64,000 nucleotides of DNA from the NCBI GenBank assembly GCA_022539475.1, contig VCMS01000092.1:124001-188000 (forward strand). Reading direction: 5' to 3'. Positions 33,401 to 44,160 of the stretch are shown piece by piece; positions within the stretch are counted from its first letter, which is position 1, and every line of letters begins with the position of its first letter. Both the position numbers and the translations under genes were made by a program. The notes under the pieces were generated by a model. The model saw nothing but the letters and a program-made list of their open reading frames with translations, did no database searches and had not been told where the DNA came from. This stretch comes from Gracilaria domingensis. Taxonomy: Eukaryota; Rhodophyta; Florideophyceae; Gracilariales; Gracilariaceae.

Positions 33401-33494
33401 GACGATGTGAGAGCATGGTGGATTTGGATACGACATCTCCAGGTGCACAAGGACAGCAAAACCAGGGTGGACAAACCCATTCATTGGAGCTCAT
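30417..33494 (-). pseudogene. CACTA/EnSpm-type transposase (Tnp2-like), one in-frame TAA
   Basis: A single frame of about 1025 codons from ATG 33494, interrupted once by TAA at 31929-31931. The amino terminus has a Cys-rich segment (CPPWFCCPCAPG) before a His/Arg stretch, then a second Cys pair (IPTCCAVCEKQL). The core matches the Tnp2 transposase family: STDGFDVYRSTSYSTW, LNLSPERRFFTQNIV, PGPGTPKDIVSFLRPL, YFSGDQPAIAKDAG and the CRNCHC zinc motif. After the stop: DPMHLFCNIGKSLL and the Tnp2-associated carboxy domain (HCLLHLHEDMERYGPLL, YWVERYIGWIKHRR). The carboxy-terminal third is less conserved. It is divergently arranged with accessory ORFs at 33798. The one stop and few other lesions suggest a copy lost recently. 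Confidence 0.8.
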
Positions 33495-33797
33495 CTCGGA
33501 TTAGAACGCCTTTTTGTTTCCACACGGTGTCCGTTGTACTGCTACGCCATTTCCCTTCACCTGGGAACATGTGACGTGGTCTATTCTCAACATGATATAG
33601 ATGATCTGGGGTGAAGTTATGAAATTGGTGGAGTACTTTCCGGTTGGACCAAATATTTTCGACGAGCAAGACACTGTTGGTTTCTTTTCAGCGCCTGACA
33701 ATGGAAAGAGTCAGAGACATCCAGATGTACTTGTCTTCGAGTTCTCAGAGTCATTTCGTTCTCCCGTGCATCAAAAGAACACAACAAAGTTTTCGCA
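33495..33797. promoter_or_regulatory. Divergent intergenic region of the CACTA-like element
   Basis: 303 bp between the transposase ATG (minus) and the accessory ATG at 33798 (plus), so it should hold both promoters. A 66-codon plus-strand frame crosses part of it and ends at 33801; no function is apparent. No TATA element is convincing. Confidence 0.35.
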
Positions 33798-34919
33798 ATG
33801 AGTGTGAGACGAGCAAACGACAATGACAAGCTTCTCAACAGTATTTCCGAAACCCAGAAGACGATATTAAGTAAGCTTGAAACTGTGGAAAAGCGACTGA
33901 ACGTTCTCCGGTCCCGGCCATCAGTTTCACCGATTCCTCGTCCTCCCCAGAAGTCCGCTGGCCGATATCCGAACATTGCAAGCTTCCTCAGAAAAGAGAT
34001 TGACAAGAGAAACAAACAAGTAGAAGAACGAAACAAGAGTAGATCTGTGTACGAGAAGTTCGATTTGTACGTACAGTTTCATACCGATGACGAAGACACT
34101 GCAATCAACACTCATCTGAAAGACACTGTTGGAGACATAATGACTACATGCTTTCCGGAAGGTTGGGAGACTATGCCATGGTCCCACTTGAAAAAGAACC
34201 ACAAGAAAGAGATACTCAAAGCAGTAGAACTCGCCAGAAATTCAGAAGACATGGCAGTCGTCAGCCAATGTATGTCGCAATGGGCCATAAAAAGTTTGAT
34301 GGAGCAGAAGCTCCATTCAGTTCAGAAGGTTAACGAACCGAGGCAGAAAAAGAGGAAGACCAGGGAAAGCGAAAATGTGGATAGTCGGCGGAGAAAATCT
34401 GCTATCAATCGCTCCGAACGTGGAACATCAGAGCCCCCAGTTCCATTGCAGTCTGCAAACCGTAATCAATTGAATGTGTCAGACAATCATGTTTCTGAAT
34501 CAGTCCAAGAGCATCAAGTTGTTACGTTCGTAGACATTATGCCACAAGCATTTTCGGCTGATGCTACGGTCTCCGCCCCTATTGTACGGTCAACTGGAGC
34601 TCAAAATGTGCGCATCGAACAAAATGGAAATGTCGAACAAGATTATCGTGAACGGCGTGAGAGGTTAGAGAATTCAAGACATCATTTCCCCGTCAACAAC
34701 TATAGTGTGGAGATGGGAAACGCTCCAGAGTTAGAGAAAGCTCCAAAACTGAACTTACTTTCCGGCACATGTCGAAACTCAGGTGTGATTAAAAGAAGGC
34801 TTGATTCGGTACGGAGTAAGAGAAAGAACTTTGTGCTGAGCGCTAAAGTGCGTTACCTAAGCAGAACAAGAACGCCGAAAACCTTTGTGAGCGGAATGGT
34901 AGTCACATCCTGCACATGA
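33798..34919 (+). CDS. Accessory protein of the CACTA-like element (unknown)
   Basis: 373 codons from ATG 33798, divergent from the transposase. A coiled-coil-like amino terminus (LLNSISETQKTILSKLETVEKRL), a proline patch, and a charged helical domain around residues 60-170 (YEKFDLYVQFHTDDED, EGWETMPWSHLKKNHKKEI) precede a likely nuclear localisation signal (RQKKRKTRE) and a long low-complexity polar tail. CACTA elements usually encode a second DNA-binding protein, and this could be that partner. That role is inferred from position only. The stop overlaps the ATG of the next ORF as ATGA. Confidence 0.45.
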   Translation: MSVRRANDNDKLLNSISETQKTILSKLETVEKRLNVLRSRPSVSPIPRPPQKSAGRYPNIASFLRKEIDKRNKQVEERNKSRSVYEKFDLYVQFHTDDEDTAINTHLKDTVGDIMTTCFPEGWETMPWSHLKKNHKKEILKAVELARNSEDMAVVSQCMSQWAIKSLMEQKLHSVQKVNEPRQKKRKTRESENVDSRRRKSAINRSERGTSEPPVPLQSANRNQLNVSDNHVSESVQEHQVVTFVDIMPQAFSADATVSAPIVRSTGAQNVRIEQNGNVEQDYRERRERLENSRHHFPVNNYSVEMGNAPELEKAPKLNLLSGTCRNSGVIKRRLDSVRSKRKNFVLSAKVRYLSRTRTPKTFVSGMVVTSCT

Positions 34920-35332
34920 ATTCCGTGTCCGACGAAGCAATTACGTTGAGTAACCGAGTTCTTTCTGTAGCAAATAATCATCATCATGGTGAAGCTTCTG
35001 GTTTTCGTAAGACGAACGTCGCGCACAGGCAGGATTTGACCAGTAATTTACCCAGTGATGGTCAGATACGTTTGAAAGATATATGCCAACCCAGAATGAG
35101 GGTTATACCCGGTGAAATACCTGGTACACAACTGCCATACTCACAGCGCTCCCCTCGTACTGAAAAAAACTCTTTGCAGTTCCTGGTACAAACAGAGAGA
35201 ACAAATTTTGCAGAGAAAACGGAACGTTTCAAGGAGCCCGCTTTCGCAACATCGCAGTTTGAAGGGCGACAGTCGCATGAAAACATGACCAAAACAATAG
35301 AAAAAAGTACGATCGACGAACAACGTCCATGA
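34916..35332 (+). CDS. Small downstream ORF, ATGA-coupled (unknown)
   Basis: 138 codons, polar and basic, beginning at the ATG that overlaps the previous stop (34916-34919) and ending in another ATGA overlap. It has no recognisable domain. It may be a separate product or the continuation of the accessory gene after a one-base change. Confidence 0.3.
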   Translation: MNSVSDEAITLSNRVLSVANNHHHGEASGFRKTNVAHRQDLTSNLPSDGQIRLKDICQPRMRVIPGEIPGTQLPYSQRSPRTEKNSLQFLVQTERTNFAEKTERFKEPAFATSQFEGRQSHENMTKTIEKSTIDEQRP

Positions 35333-35562
35333 GACCCATCATTACAGGCCCGGAATATGAGGAGGTACATACACATAATCGGTTTGTTTCCAAGGATACT
35401 CAGCCTCGGGGGAGAGACCGTACGGCGCCTGCGATACGCAGAGGATCCGCAATCATTAGAAATGAAACTAACAATGTGATTCATGGTCCATATAATCCAC
35501 ACCTGTCCACCCATGCCGTGAGCGACGGCGTTAGACTTTTCGATGAGTTGAATGGAGCATAG
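35329..35562 (+). CDS. Small ORF following a second ATGA overlap (unknown)
   Basis: 77 codons with a basic, polar composition (SKDTQPRGRDRTAPAIRRG). Like the ORF before it, it starts on the ATG that overlaps the preceding stop. No family recognised. The chain 33798-35562 could be one gene broken by two frame changes. Confidence 0.25.
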   Translation: MRPIITGPEYEEVHTHNRFVSKDTQPRGRDRTAPAIRRGSAIIRNETNNVIHGPYNPHLSTHAVSDGVRLFDELNGA

Positions 35563-35780
35563 TTTCCTTGAGTCACTGATCAAATTTGATTGCTGATAAG
35601 AAGAATATTTTCTTTGCCCAACAGGTTTGATCGGTCACTGGATGTAGTGCATGGTGGATCTGACAGCTTATGGAACACATGTATTACTGATCATGACATG
35701 AAATTGACACGAAAACAGCCCTGACCTACATAAATACTTTCAAAGAATAACTGCTGTCAAAGACGAATTGCTAACATAGA

Positions 35781-36961
35781 GATACTTTGCAGCGGTAAAG
35801 ACAGAGCGCGGTTGCTGTAGATTCAGTTTCGAACGTACCTTTCGTGAAAGTTATTTGAGAGATCTGTATGAGTTTGACCTATGGAAAACCATTCGTGAGC
35901 AATCAAAAGCAGGACGACAAGTTTCTAGTCTTTCCCTTCTCAAGCGTTTTCATTGGGCACTTATGGGATGGGACGCAAGTATTCGCATGATTTCAAAATG
36001 AATTCTGTACACACCTTGGGGAATGGTTCGATCGTCTCCAGAGTGAAAATCGTTGATGCTGAGTACATCCTACCGGCCAGAGAACCCGCAACCTCTTCGT
36101 CTTATTTCAAGGTATATTATGGTACGAAAATGTGTAGAAGAAAAGATTGGGCGTTGCCGTGTTGCAAACGGGGATATAGGAGAAAGTAACGCGCATAACT
36201 GTATCAAGTGCAGCAGCCCGATTCATGCAATATGCGGTACTGAACCATCGCCGGCTCTCATGGAAGACTTGGCTCCAGATAAATCTGTGGAAGGATTCGG
36301 TGCACCCCGTTTACGCACTGAATGTTCGAAGAATATTGATGTTCCAGATGACGACGAAAGAACATGTGAAACGCCACAGTCGCCATCTTCTTCAGATAAT
36401 AGTGTTGTGTCGCAGTGTAATGAATTGCGTGCTTTGGATTCGATACCGCCCGTGACGGTACCACAGGAATTGATTCCAGGGAATGTGCGCTTTTTTGCGC
36501 TCAATGTACTTGAAGCCCATGATGTTCGAAATGTGATTGTGCAACATAACATTGGTGCGTCACCTTGTACTGATGTTAAGCACCGTTATCCCAACGTGGC
36601 AGGAAGTTTGTCTCAAACAGTGGAGAGAACTGTAATGGACAAAACAGACAGGGAAGCAGATCGTAAACGAAAGTATCGAAGCATTCCACAAAATCGAGAG
36701 AGGGAAAACGAGGCAAGACGAAAAAGGTATAGAAGAAAGAAATATGGTAATCTTCACGGCGAAGAATCAAACAAAAGGGTTCATAGCCAAGCTAAAACAT
36801 CAACTCCATCACGAATGACGAAGAGATTTATACCGTTTGAATCTAATGTTGGCAGGTTAAACGCATGTTCTCGTAATCAAAGTGATGGCAAATTGAAGTC
36901 GATACGTGTGCGATGTTTCTATGAGGTCGAAAGATGGTATCATACTTACAAGGCCAAATAA
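35781..36961 (+). pseudogene. Second accessory-type gene with zinc-finger-like Cys/His segment
   Basis: A continuous frame from about 35781 with two in-frame stops (TGA near 35999 and near 36044), then open from ATG 36056 to TAA 36961. The upstream part reads RTFRESYLRDLYEFDLWKT and VSSLSLLKRFHWALMGWD. The later part has HNCIKCSSPIHAICG preceded by Cys residues (MVRKCVEEKIGRCRV), suggesting a small zinc-binding fold, then a Ser/Asp-rich linker and a strongly basic helix (DRKRKYRSIPQNRERENEAR). Probably a nuclear, nucleic-acid-binding protein of the same element or of a neighbour. No firm family assignment. Confidence 0.35.
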
Positions 36962-39317
36962 GACATACGAGGGAGGGAAGTTAGAGGAAATCTGTACAAA
37001 ATAAGACGAAGCAAAGACACAGAGGTTGTAGTGAAAGCTTTTGAGCGTCCTCCAAAACGTTTGTAGATTGAAGCACATCATGTGCGTTCATAAGGTAGAT
37101 TTAAAGTAAGCGAGTCTCTTTTCGTAATATCTCACGCCATACGTGTTTCGATGAACAGCAGCACTTAGATTTTTTGTGTTGTAAGAAAGGATGAACTCAG
37201 GCACAGCTGAAGAGAGAGATCATTAATATGTTAGATTGCATCATGTGTTCTGCGCATATATCCCAGAAAGAATGAAACTTATATGATTCAATGGACAGTT
37301 ATAGCCCCGGCTTCACGTTTTGAGCCCTTCTGGAAACAAATGGACAAAGACCACACTACAATTTTCGACCGTATCGTCAAAGCACAGCATACTGCGCGAA
37401 GAGATTTCATGATTTGAATGGGCTCAAACGCTTTGGAAAGTAGTGCGTGAGAAGCGGACGACTTATCGATGCGATTGAGGAAAGTCGATGCCGAATTGTG
37501 ACCATCTGGAAATCCACATGCTCCACGTGCATAAAATGTCCAGTGAGCAATCAAATAGACGAATAACAAGCATCCACGTAATGACGTTCTTATTGTTGTT
37601 TGTACTGGTGCTGGTCCACCTCCTTAAGCTGATAGCGATTTCATAAGCGCTCTGCCTTCGTACTAGTCGCCGACACATCCAGAGTAACTTTTGATCCGGT
37701 GTTCTTCAGCTCTGATGTCTAGAGCATAGAAGAGTGCTACAATGGAGCAAGGGAGAACTGAGGAGAATTATGGTTCTCACAGTCTACAATGCCAGTCCTG
37801 CGTCGGTCATAACACCGCAGACATAATGTTGCGTTTCCAAGCCATACTGCAAGGAAATAAAAGACTGTTCCGCTACATACCCGGCGTCGCTTATTCACAG
37901 ATACAGCATGTTCTCTGCAACACTCTGATGTGCATTTAAACGAAACTGTCGAAGCCAAGGGAGCTCAGAGTACCACAGCGATTCGAAAATGAGTGCAAAC
38001 GAGGAATATGCTTTCGATGGCGCTTGAAAACGCAACAAGCCTGATCTGGAATCCCAGACAGCCACCATGATGTGTGCAATGGCTTACATGTTGATTAGGT
38101 TTTTGCATGGCAAACGGCGCACGAAACCCAGGAGATTCTGTCGCTGCATTGCGAGGAAAGGCTGACTGAAGAGTTATCGCCACTCGGTGGCAATAACAAG
38201 CTCAGTTTCTCAGAGGGTGGCACCGAACCAGAGCACGAGTTGCTGGCCAAGATTCACCCCTCTTGGTCCTCGCGCTCGATTGCGACCACCTGCGCGCTTG
38301 GTTGTTGCATTTCTTGGAAACGCGCCGCCAGAGGCACTCACATGCAAAGAACTAGGGCAATGTTGCGCGGCCCGCTGATGGCGTCCGATGCGACTGCGGC
38401 GTGTACGGCGAATGTTGCTCTGTGTGGTTGTGCTAGGCGCCGCTTCCAACTCAGCAATTGGAGTGGGATGCCGAGGGGAGTGCGCTTTCGGAAAACGCGG
38501 TAGTGCGAATGAGCGAAGAGCACAACTACGCGTTCAGACGGAGGGAGTCAGGTCACGTGTTTGCTCGTGCGCGCGTTTAGGAAAGAATACCAGAAAACGA
38601 AGAGGACGTTGTGGGCAGTTGTGAGGGTGAGTTACGGATAGCCTGCGGCAGGCTCGAGGGTGAGCTGCTGACCGTGTGGCGGGGGACAGATACAGTAAGC
38701 GTGGTTAGACAGAAGGGGTCGGTGGCGCTTTTGAAGCTAGTTTGCCAGACGGAGCGGTATACGCAGCGGAGGGATTGGTTGTTGGCCACGTCCGAGGCGC
38801 GCGCGCAGTCAGACACGTGGGAATGGGAACGAATCATGTCGCCAATGATCTGCATCATCCGTGTGCTCAGTCGGAACCCTGTGTGACCGGCAGCCGGGCG
38901 ATGACTCCCCCATGCAGCAAAGAAGGGCACACCGCTTGTGCGCTCCAAAGCTTGTCCCCGCTCGCCTCATGGCGCTTCTACCGCCGCCAACGCTGGCCGC
39001 TGCCGCCGTGCGACGGCTATCGCAGCCTGAGACTCGCAATTGCTTGGGCTCAGCTGCTCTTTACTCTTCAATGTTTCAGGAGCCAACGACGTCACCTCGT
39101 GCCGCCTCCACTCAGACCTCTAGGCTAACCACACTCTCCCTCGATTTTATCTCATTTCCGGCCAGCCCCAGCATTCACCGAAACTGTTAAACAGGATATT
39201 ATAACGGCTCCTAACTCGGCAAATAAATCCATGAGACGTCAAGTACGTTTCTTTCTACATGGACGAGCCGACGGGAAGCAGAGGCGGACAGTGGGTTTCA
39301 GTTAACCGAGTTGGATT
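36962..39317. other. Stretch without recognisable genes, GC-rich in its second half
   Basis: 36962-38180 is AT-rich with only short ORFs. 38180-39130 is GC-rich with overlapping ORFs in all frames up to 128 codons, of simple Arg/Ala/Ser-rich composition and no recognisable motif. I treat them as shadows of base composition. Confidence 0.45.
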
Positions 39318-40857
39318 TCAGTTCTTCAGCAGTACTTCCAATCTGCAATAAGGTTCCGCAATGTACTCCCTTTTTGTGGCATCAGGCAGGTCCGACCGAT
39401 TGTCTAAAAAGAATTCTTCACCTTTCGTCGGTTTTACAGCGTATACGACAGATGGTGCAGTTGTCATAATATCCAATCCGTATTCTCGTTCAAGTAGTTC
39501 TTGGACTACATCCATGTGAAGCAACCCTAGAAAGCCACATCGAAATCCGAAACCCATCGCAGCAGAGTTTTTGACTTCAAACTGCAAAGCTGCGTCATTA
39601 AGTTTCAGCTTCTCAAGTGAGTCTTTGAGTAGATTGTACTGATCATTATCGACCGGAAAAAGTCCCACGAAAAGCATTGGCTTAGCTTCTTGGTATCCTC
39701 GGAGTCGCTCCACTGCGCTCTTGATCGAAGTTGTAATAGTATCACCCACTCTGGCATCTTCTAATGTTTTCACTCCGGCAATAAGGTAGCCTATTTCTCC
39801 GGAACTAAGAACATTTACGGGTTGCTAGTCCGGGGTCATAACAACAATTTCTTCAGCAATAAACTCTTTTCCAGTAACCATGAACCTAATCTTCTCTCCC
39901 TTGTGAATCTGCCCGTCCACAATCCTGAAACAAACAACAACACTTCAATATGGATCGAATTAGGAGTCAAATATCAAAGCTCGCAGCGGTGAAATCGAAT
40001 TATCTGGCGGACGGGGTATGTACTTGATAATGCCACTTAGGATATCATCAACGCCTATTCCTGACTTTGCAGTTTCGCGAATAGCGTTTGAAACATCTAA
40101 CCCAACAACTTTTTCAATTTCACGATGAACTCGTTTTGGTTCCGCCCCGGGCAAATCAATATCATATTGATTTGCCCGGGGCATTTCAACAATGATTGTT
40201 CAAAACGAGTATGAGTTCCAAGTTTGAATTAGGCGCAAGGTAGACATTGGCCAATGTTTCAGCTTCAAACCCTTGGGATGCATCAACGACGAGCAAAGCG
40301 CCTTCGCATGCTTCTAAAGATCGCGAGACTTCGAAAGTGAAGTCGACGTATCCGGGGGTGTCGATTAAGGGAATAACATACTTCTGACCATCTTCTGGAT
40401 TTGTGTAGTTCATTCGTACTGCATTGAGTTGGATAGTAATACCGCGGTGGCGTTCAATTTCGTTGCTATCCATGAATTGCTCCTTCATATCGCGTGCAGA
40501 TACAGTCCGAATTATCTCAAGCATACGATCTGCAAGAATACTTTTCCCGTGGTCTATGTGAGCAATAATGCTTATGTTACGAATCCGTTCAGTAGGAACA
40601 TTGATGTACTGGTTATTCAGTTCAGGCGTTGCCTGTTTCTTCCGATTCTTTAAGGTCTCCAAAAGCGCTGCTGTGAAAGGAAAAGGCGTGTTGCCTACAG
40701 CAGCTTTCCACTTTCCAGTGCAGAGAGTGTTTCTTGAAGTACAAGAACTTCTGAAAGAACAAATAAACCTCGAGGAAGTTGAAGCCCATGTGGATGAGGC
40801 AGTTAAACAGTATGAATTTGGACCAAAATTGACAAATGAAAAACACTTAGGCCCCAT
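39318..40857 (-). pseudogene. lepA: LepA/EF4 (GUF1-type) translational GTPase, decayed
   Basis: From ATG 40857 the product starts with a Ser/Arg-rich transit-peptide-like segment, then [22 protein letters not shown] (P-loop GKST changed to GKSI), ERHRGITIQ (normally ERERGITI), [23 protein letters not shown] and VVDASQG. At 40200 the frame breaks in an inverted duplication (40144-40182) where NKID should be. It resumes as LPGAEPKRVHREIEKVVG, passes three in-frame stops (39964 region, about 39955-39950, 39829 region), and continues GEIGYLIAGVKTLEDARVGDTI and the diagnostic GFGFRCGFLGLLHMDVVQELL to the stop at 39318. The EF4-specific carboxy-terminal domain is missing. EF4 back-translocates ribosomes in organelles and bacteria. 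This copy cannot make a working protein. Confidence 0.9.
40144..40182. repeat. Perfect 39 bp palindrome inside LepA
   Basis: Two 19-base arms (GCCCCGGGCAAATCAATAT and its exact complement) separated by one base. The right-hand reading of one arm is the native LepA codons for IDLPGA, so the other arm is a new inverted copy. An adjacent 13-base palindrome AACAATGATTGTT follows at about 40188-40200. Confidence 0.9.
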
Positions 40858-40879
40858 GTTGCACAAGAGACAAAGCTAA

Positions 40880-41678
40880 AGTTCAATAATCTCAGTCGGA
40901 GCTCTGAGAACGGTGTCACGACAGGTTTGAACGCAATGATTGAATTGGCTTGAACTGAACAATTTGAGAACACGTCGAGTTGCACCAATACAAGGATTCA
41001 AGTAGTCCCAACCTCTTCGCCTGCCCTGAAACTAATTCGGCTTTGGTTCCAATTCGAATACCAAAGGGCATGAGTCGTAGACCATCGGATGGCGGAGAGG
41101 TCTGTGAGCTGCATCCCGGAAGTTAGAATGCTATGGGACTCCGATTTGATTTTGGTTCGCTGTGACTGAAATAGATTCGTAGATCGTTTGCCAAGTGGGT
41201 GCTTTACGACGTGAAGTTCTTCGTCTACGAAAAGATTGAGCTCTATTTTCTTGCTCCTCATTTATTATTAATATTTTTGTAATCCTTTAATAATTAAACC
41301 TATGATCTGCCAGGTATCAAACAGACGGATCAAAGCTCACGCTTGTTGACTCATATATCATCATCAGAAGTTTGAAGATCTGACCATACTGTTGAAATCC
41401 ACCCCAATCGGCCTCAAAGAAAGTCGTCATCGTCATCATCATCATCAAGGTGGATAAGTCGTCCGGCTCACGACTTGAAGCTGCACTCCTCTTGACAGCG
41501 CGCGAGTGGATATCATTATCACAGGAATCATTGGTCTTTTGCGGTTAAGATATAAACATTGAAAGTGAAAGGCGTAGACCAGACATTCACTGGAGGTCTT
41601 GCAACGTACTTGCCTTTGTTGGAAAACCTGACTCACCAGTGAGGGCGTGCAATCTATGATTCAGATGACAAAGCACTG
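40880..41678. other. Intergenic region between LepA and MutL remnants
   Basis: About 800 bp with only short incidental frames. A small CATCATCATCATCAT run lies near 41430. Nothing else was recognised. Confidence 0.45.
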
Positions 41679-43641
41679 TTGGACTTTTCGGTAGTCAAGA
41701 AGCAGTTAGCGAGACAGAGTCGTGCAGAACAAACTCCTAGAATGTTAGGATGGACTCCTGCATCACTTTCAACCTCAGTTCCCAGATTCGGAACTTTGAC
41801 TCAAGTAAGCTGTCACTTTAGGAACAGGGCGAAAACAGGGTCAGTACGGCATGCTGTGAGTTCTCGGCAAAGTCTAACGTGCATGAAGAATCAAAGTTTG
41901 TCCTCTTTATCCTCAAGGGCACCTAAGAGCAAAAATTCCAGTTCCAAAGTTTCAATCTTACCCTTACAAGTCGTCCAATGGATTGCATCGGGGGAGGTAA
42001 TATGTGGATATGAATCAGTACTCCAAGAATTAGTTGAGAAAGCCATTGACCCCGAGGCGGATAAGGTGGCAGTGGACATCGATATCCGGAGTCGATCCAT
42101 TATCGTGGAAGATAACGGGACTGGAGTATCAATATCAGACGGATTGCTAGACATCGCGAGATGCCACGCAACAACTAAGCTGTGCTCATTGAAACAGCTG
42201 TAAAAAGGCGTTGACACTCTGGAGTTCAGAGGTCAGAGCCTATGGTCGATAGCAGCCACGGCGCAGCTCTTAACCATATCATCGCGTGCTTATGATAATC
42301 TGTGCGGTACAACCTTGTCGTTTGGAAGTGACGGTGCGCCACACATGACTTCCATTGCCGATGTTTCGATGAACACTGGAACAATAGTTAGAGCAATTGA
42401 TTTACCATGGCATCTCAGTACCAATGAAAAGCGACGAATGATTAAGGACTGTAAGGACTGGCTAATTCGCACGAGTTTGTGCCATCGGCGAATCAGCTTC
42501 TACTTCTCTAGAAATGGTTCACCGAAATGGAACAGCGCGATGAAACCGAAGAAAACTCCACAGCAACGAATGTATTGTCTTGCAGCCTCGTTTCAATGCT
42601 CCGTACCTGAATTCTGAAGCGCATCTGTACCCGTCCCAGATATTGGATCCCTTACTCTGGTAGTTAGGCTGCCTTCCGAAATCCACTCGTCTTCAAGTGC
42701 CTGAGTGGTAACTGCTGTCAACGGGAGATGCGGAGATCTGGACTGGATAAAGCGTACGGTTTTCGAAGCAATTTAAGTTCCACGAAGTCGAGATCCAGTA
42801 GTATTCCTATATTTTGAAGTTGATTCGCAGAACGTAAACTGGAACATTTCCCCGAAAAAGACGGTTATGGGGGTCAAGAATGAGGGTATCGATTCCAATA
42901 TAAAAGAAGCATGTCTGTTTTGATTATAAAAGCTCTTTGTTCAAACATTTTACGGTACACAGACGAACAAACAGAACCCGTCGACCCAATCGTCCAATCT
43001 CGAGATCTAAATGTTTCTGCTATAGTTGGGCGTTTCTTGGAAACGTTATACGAACAGGAAGAAGCAAGGCATCACACAATGAATCAGGATCCGCGGAATC
43101 CAACCCTATTCAACCCTAAAGTCAATGGCCAGGTGCTTAACACCTACCTCTGGATCGAATAAAACAGCGGCATTCTGCTCATCGAACAATACATCGCCCA
43201 CGAGCGTGCGATTTATGAGCGGCTTCATCGCCTGTGGGATGAATCCCGCTTTAAAGCCCGTAAACATGAACTATTCTTCCCAGCACTACAAGGGAAGAAC
43301 ATATCTTTTCCCTCACATCACTCGGAATTGTCATCGATTCTTGTAATGACAACAATACAGCGGGGTTCCATGTCAAAGCTGTACCCACATTGTTGGCTCC
43401 ACTTTCTTGTTCTGAACTCGTATCGATTCTTCTCAGGCTGGGCGCCGAGGCACAGACGTTGGAAGATGCCGCGGCATCGTTTTCGTGTCAGATGGCCGTA
43501 CGAAGCGGAAACCCTTTGAACGAAAGGTACATGAAAAAGATTGCAAGCGAACTCTTGAAATGTGACAATCCGCATACATGTCCTCACGGTGGACCTATTT
43601 TCATCGACTTACAATCGCAAGAAATATCTAAACTATTCTAA
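41679..43641 (+). pseudogene. MutL-family mismatch-repair homologue (MLH3/PMS-like), decayed
   Basis: The GHKL ATPase amino terminus is recognisable: ILPLQVVQWIASGEVI (usually IAAGEV), LQELVEKAIDPEADKV, VEDNGTGVSISD and ARCHATTKLCSLKQL, followed after a stop near 42203 by DTLEFRGQSLWSIA (normally GFRGEAL). The linker is lost or unrecognisable. The carboxy-terminal domain returns at 43090-43640: FNPKVNGQVLNTYLWIE then TAA, LLIEQYIAHERAIYERL (normally DQHAAHER), AASFSCQMAVRSGNPL and CPHGGPIFIDL (normally CPHGRP). At least two stops and frameshifts near 43315 and in the linker. MutL proteins coordinate mismatch repair or meiotic crossover resolution. Placement as MLH3 versus PMS2 is uncertain. 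Confidence 0.85.
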
Positions 43642-44059
43642 CGGACAGGGATTCCAGAGAGAAGCAATAGTGAACCTCTCAGACCAACCCGTTTTCAAAC
43701 GATTTCACTGACATATCTTTCGTTTCGAGTTTGTAGAGGCATGTGAAAAGAATAAAAATGGAGCACCAGCCCGGCGTCTTTGATTCTTGCTCGGCAAGTC
43801 ATTATCATTTTCTTCAATGTGGGCGTAAACTGTTTGTGTTTCCGCTTTAATCCTCTTGAGGCGAAGGAAAAAGGCCCACATGCGCATAATGGACTCCATC
43901 TGACGGAAATTGAGAGGAAAAGTAAACGCCTTGATGAAGATATTGCGGTAGGAGCAGCTGAACGGACATGTAGAGATATGGGTCGCCCATGCATTGAAGC
44001 CTCTACATGCTCCACACGCATGTGGTAAACACGTGCCACGGACGCACGGAAGCACGCCG

Positions 44060-44160
44060 TGGACATGCGCAGTGCACGCGCGTCGTGCAAGCGCACTGGG
44101 CACGCCCACCATTCACGCGCGTGCGCACGCTTGGTTCGCACGCGCGACGTGCATCAGGCC
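44060..44160. repeat. Alternating purine-pyrimidine tract with inverted repeat
   Basis: Long alternating CG/CA/TG steps (ACGCGCGTGCGCACGC and neighbours) with a perfect 9 bp inverted repeat CGCGCGTGC/GCACGCGCG separated by 13 bases. Such sequence can adopt Z-DNA or a cruciform; whether it does here is unknown. Confidence 0.5.

Noticed and set aside
22343..33494. Reassigned stop codon (alternative genetic code) to explain the many single in-frame stops
   Set aside because: TAA, TAG and TGA all occur inside frames and all also terminate genes normally, and the stops replace unrelated residues (Gly, Tyr, Glu, hydrophobic). Independent point mutations explain them better.
36857..37350. CACTA-type termini (CACTACAA near 37343, GTAGTG near 37029) as element ends
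   Set aside because: No matching inverted copy was found on the other side of the transposase, and the strings are too short to be significant.
38187..39190. Cluster of short ORFs in GC-rich DNA
   Set aside because: All frames are open in parallel because of base composition; none shows a recognisable protein pattern.
40568..40879. A plus-strand ORF with a helical-looking tail opposite the LepA amino terminus
   Set aside because: It is antisense to a segment that makes sense as transit peptide plus LepA start, and it has no independent support.
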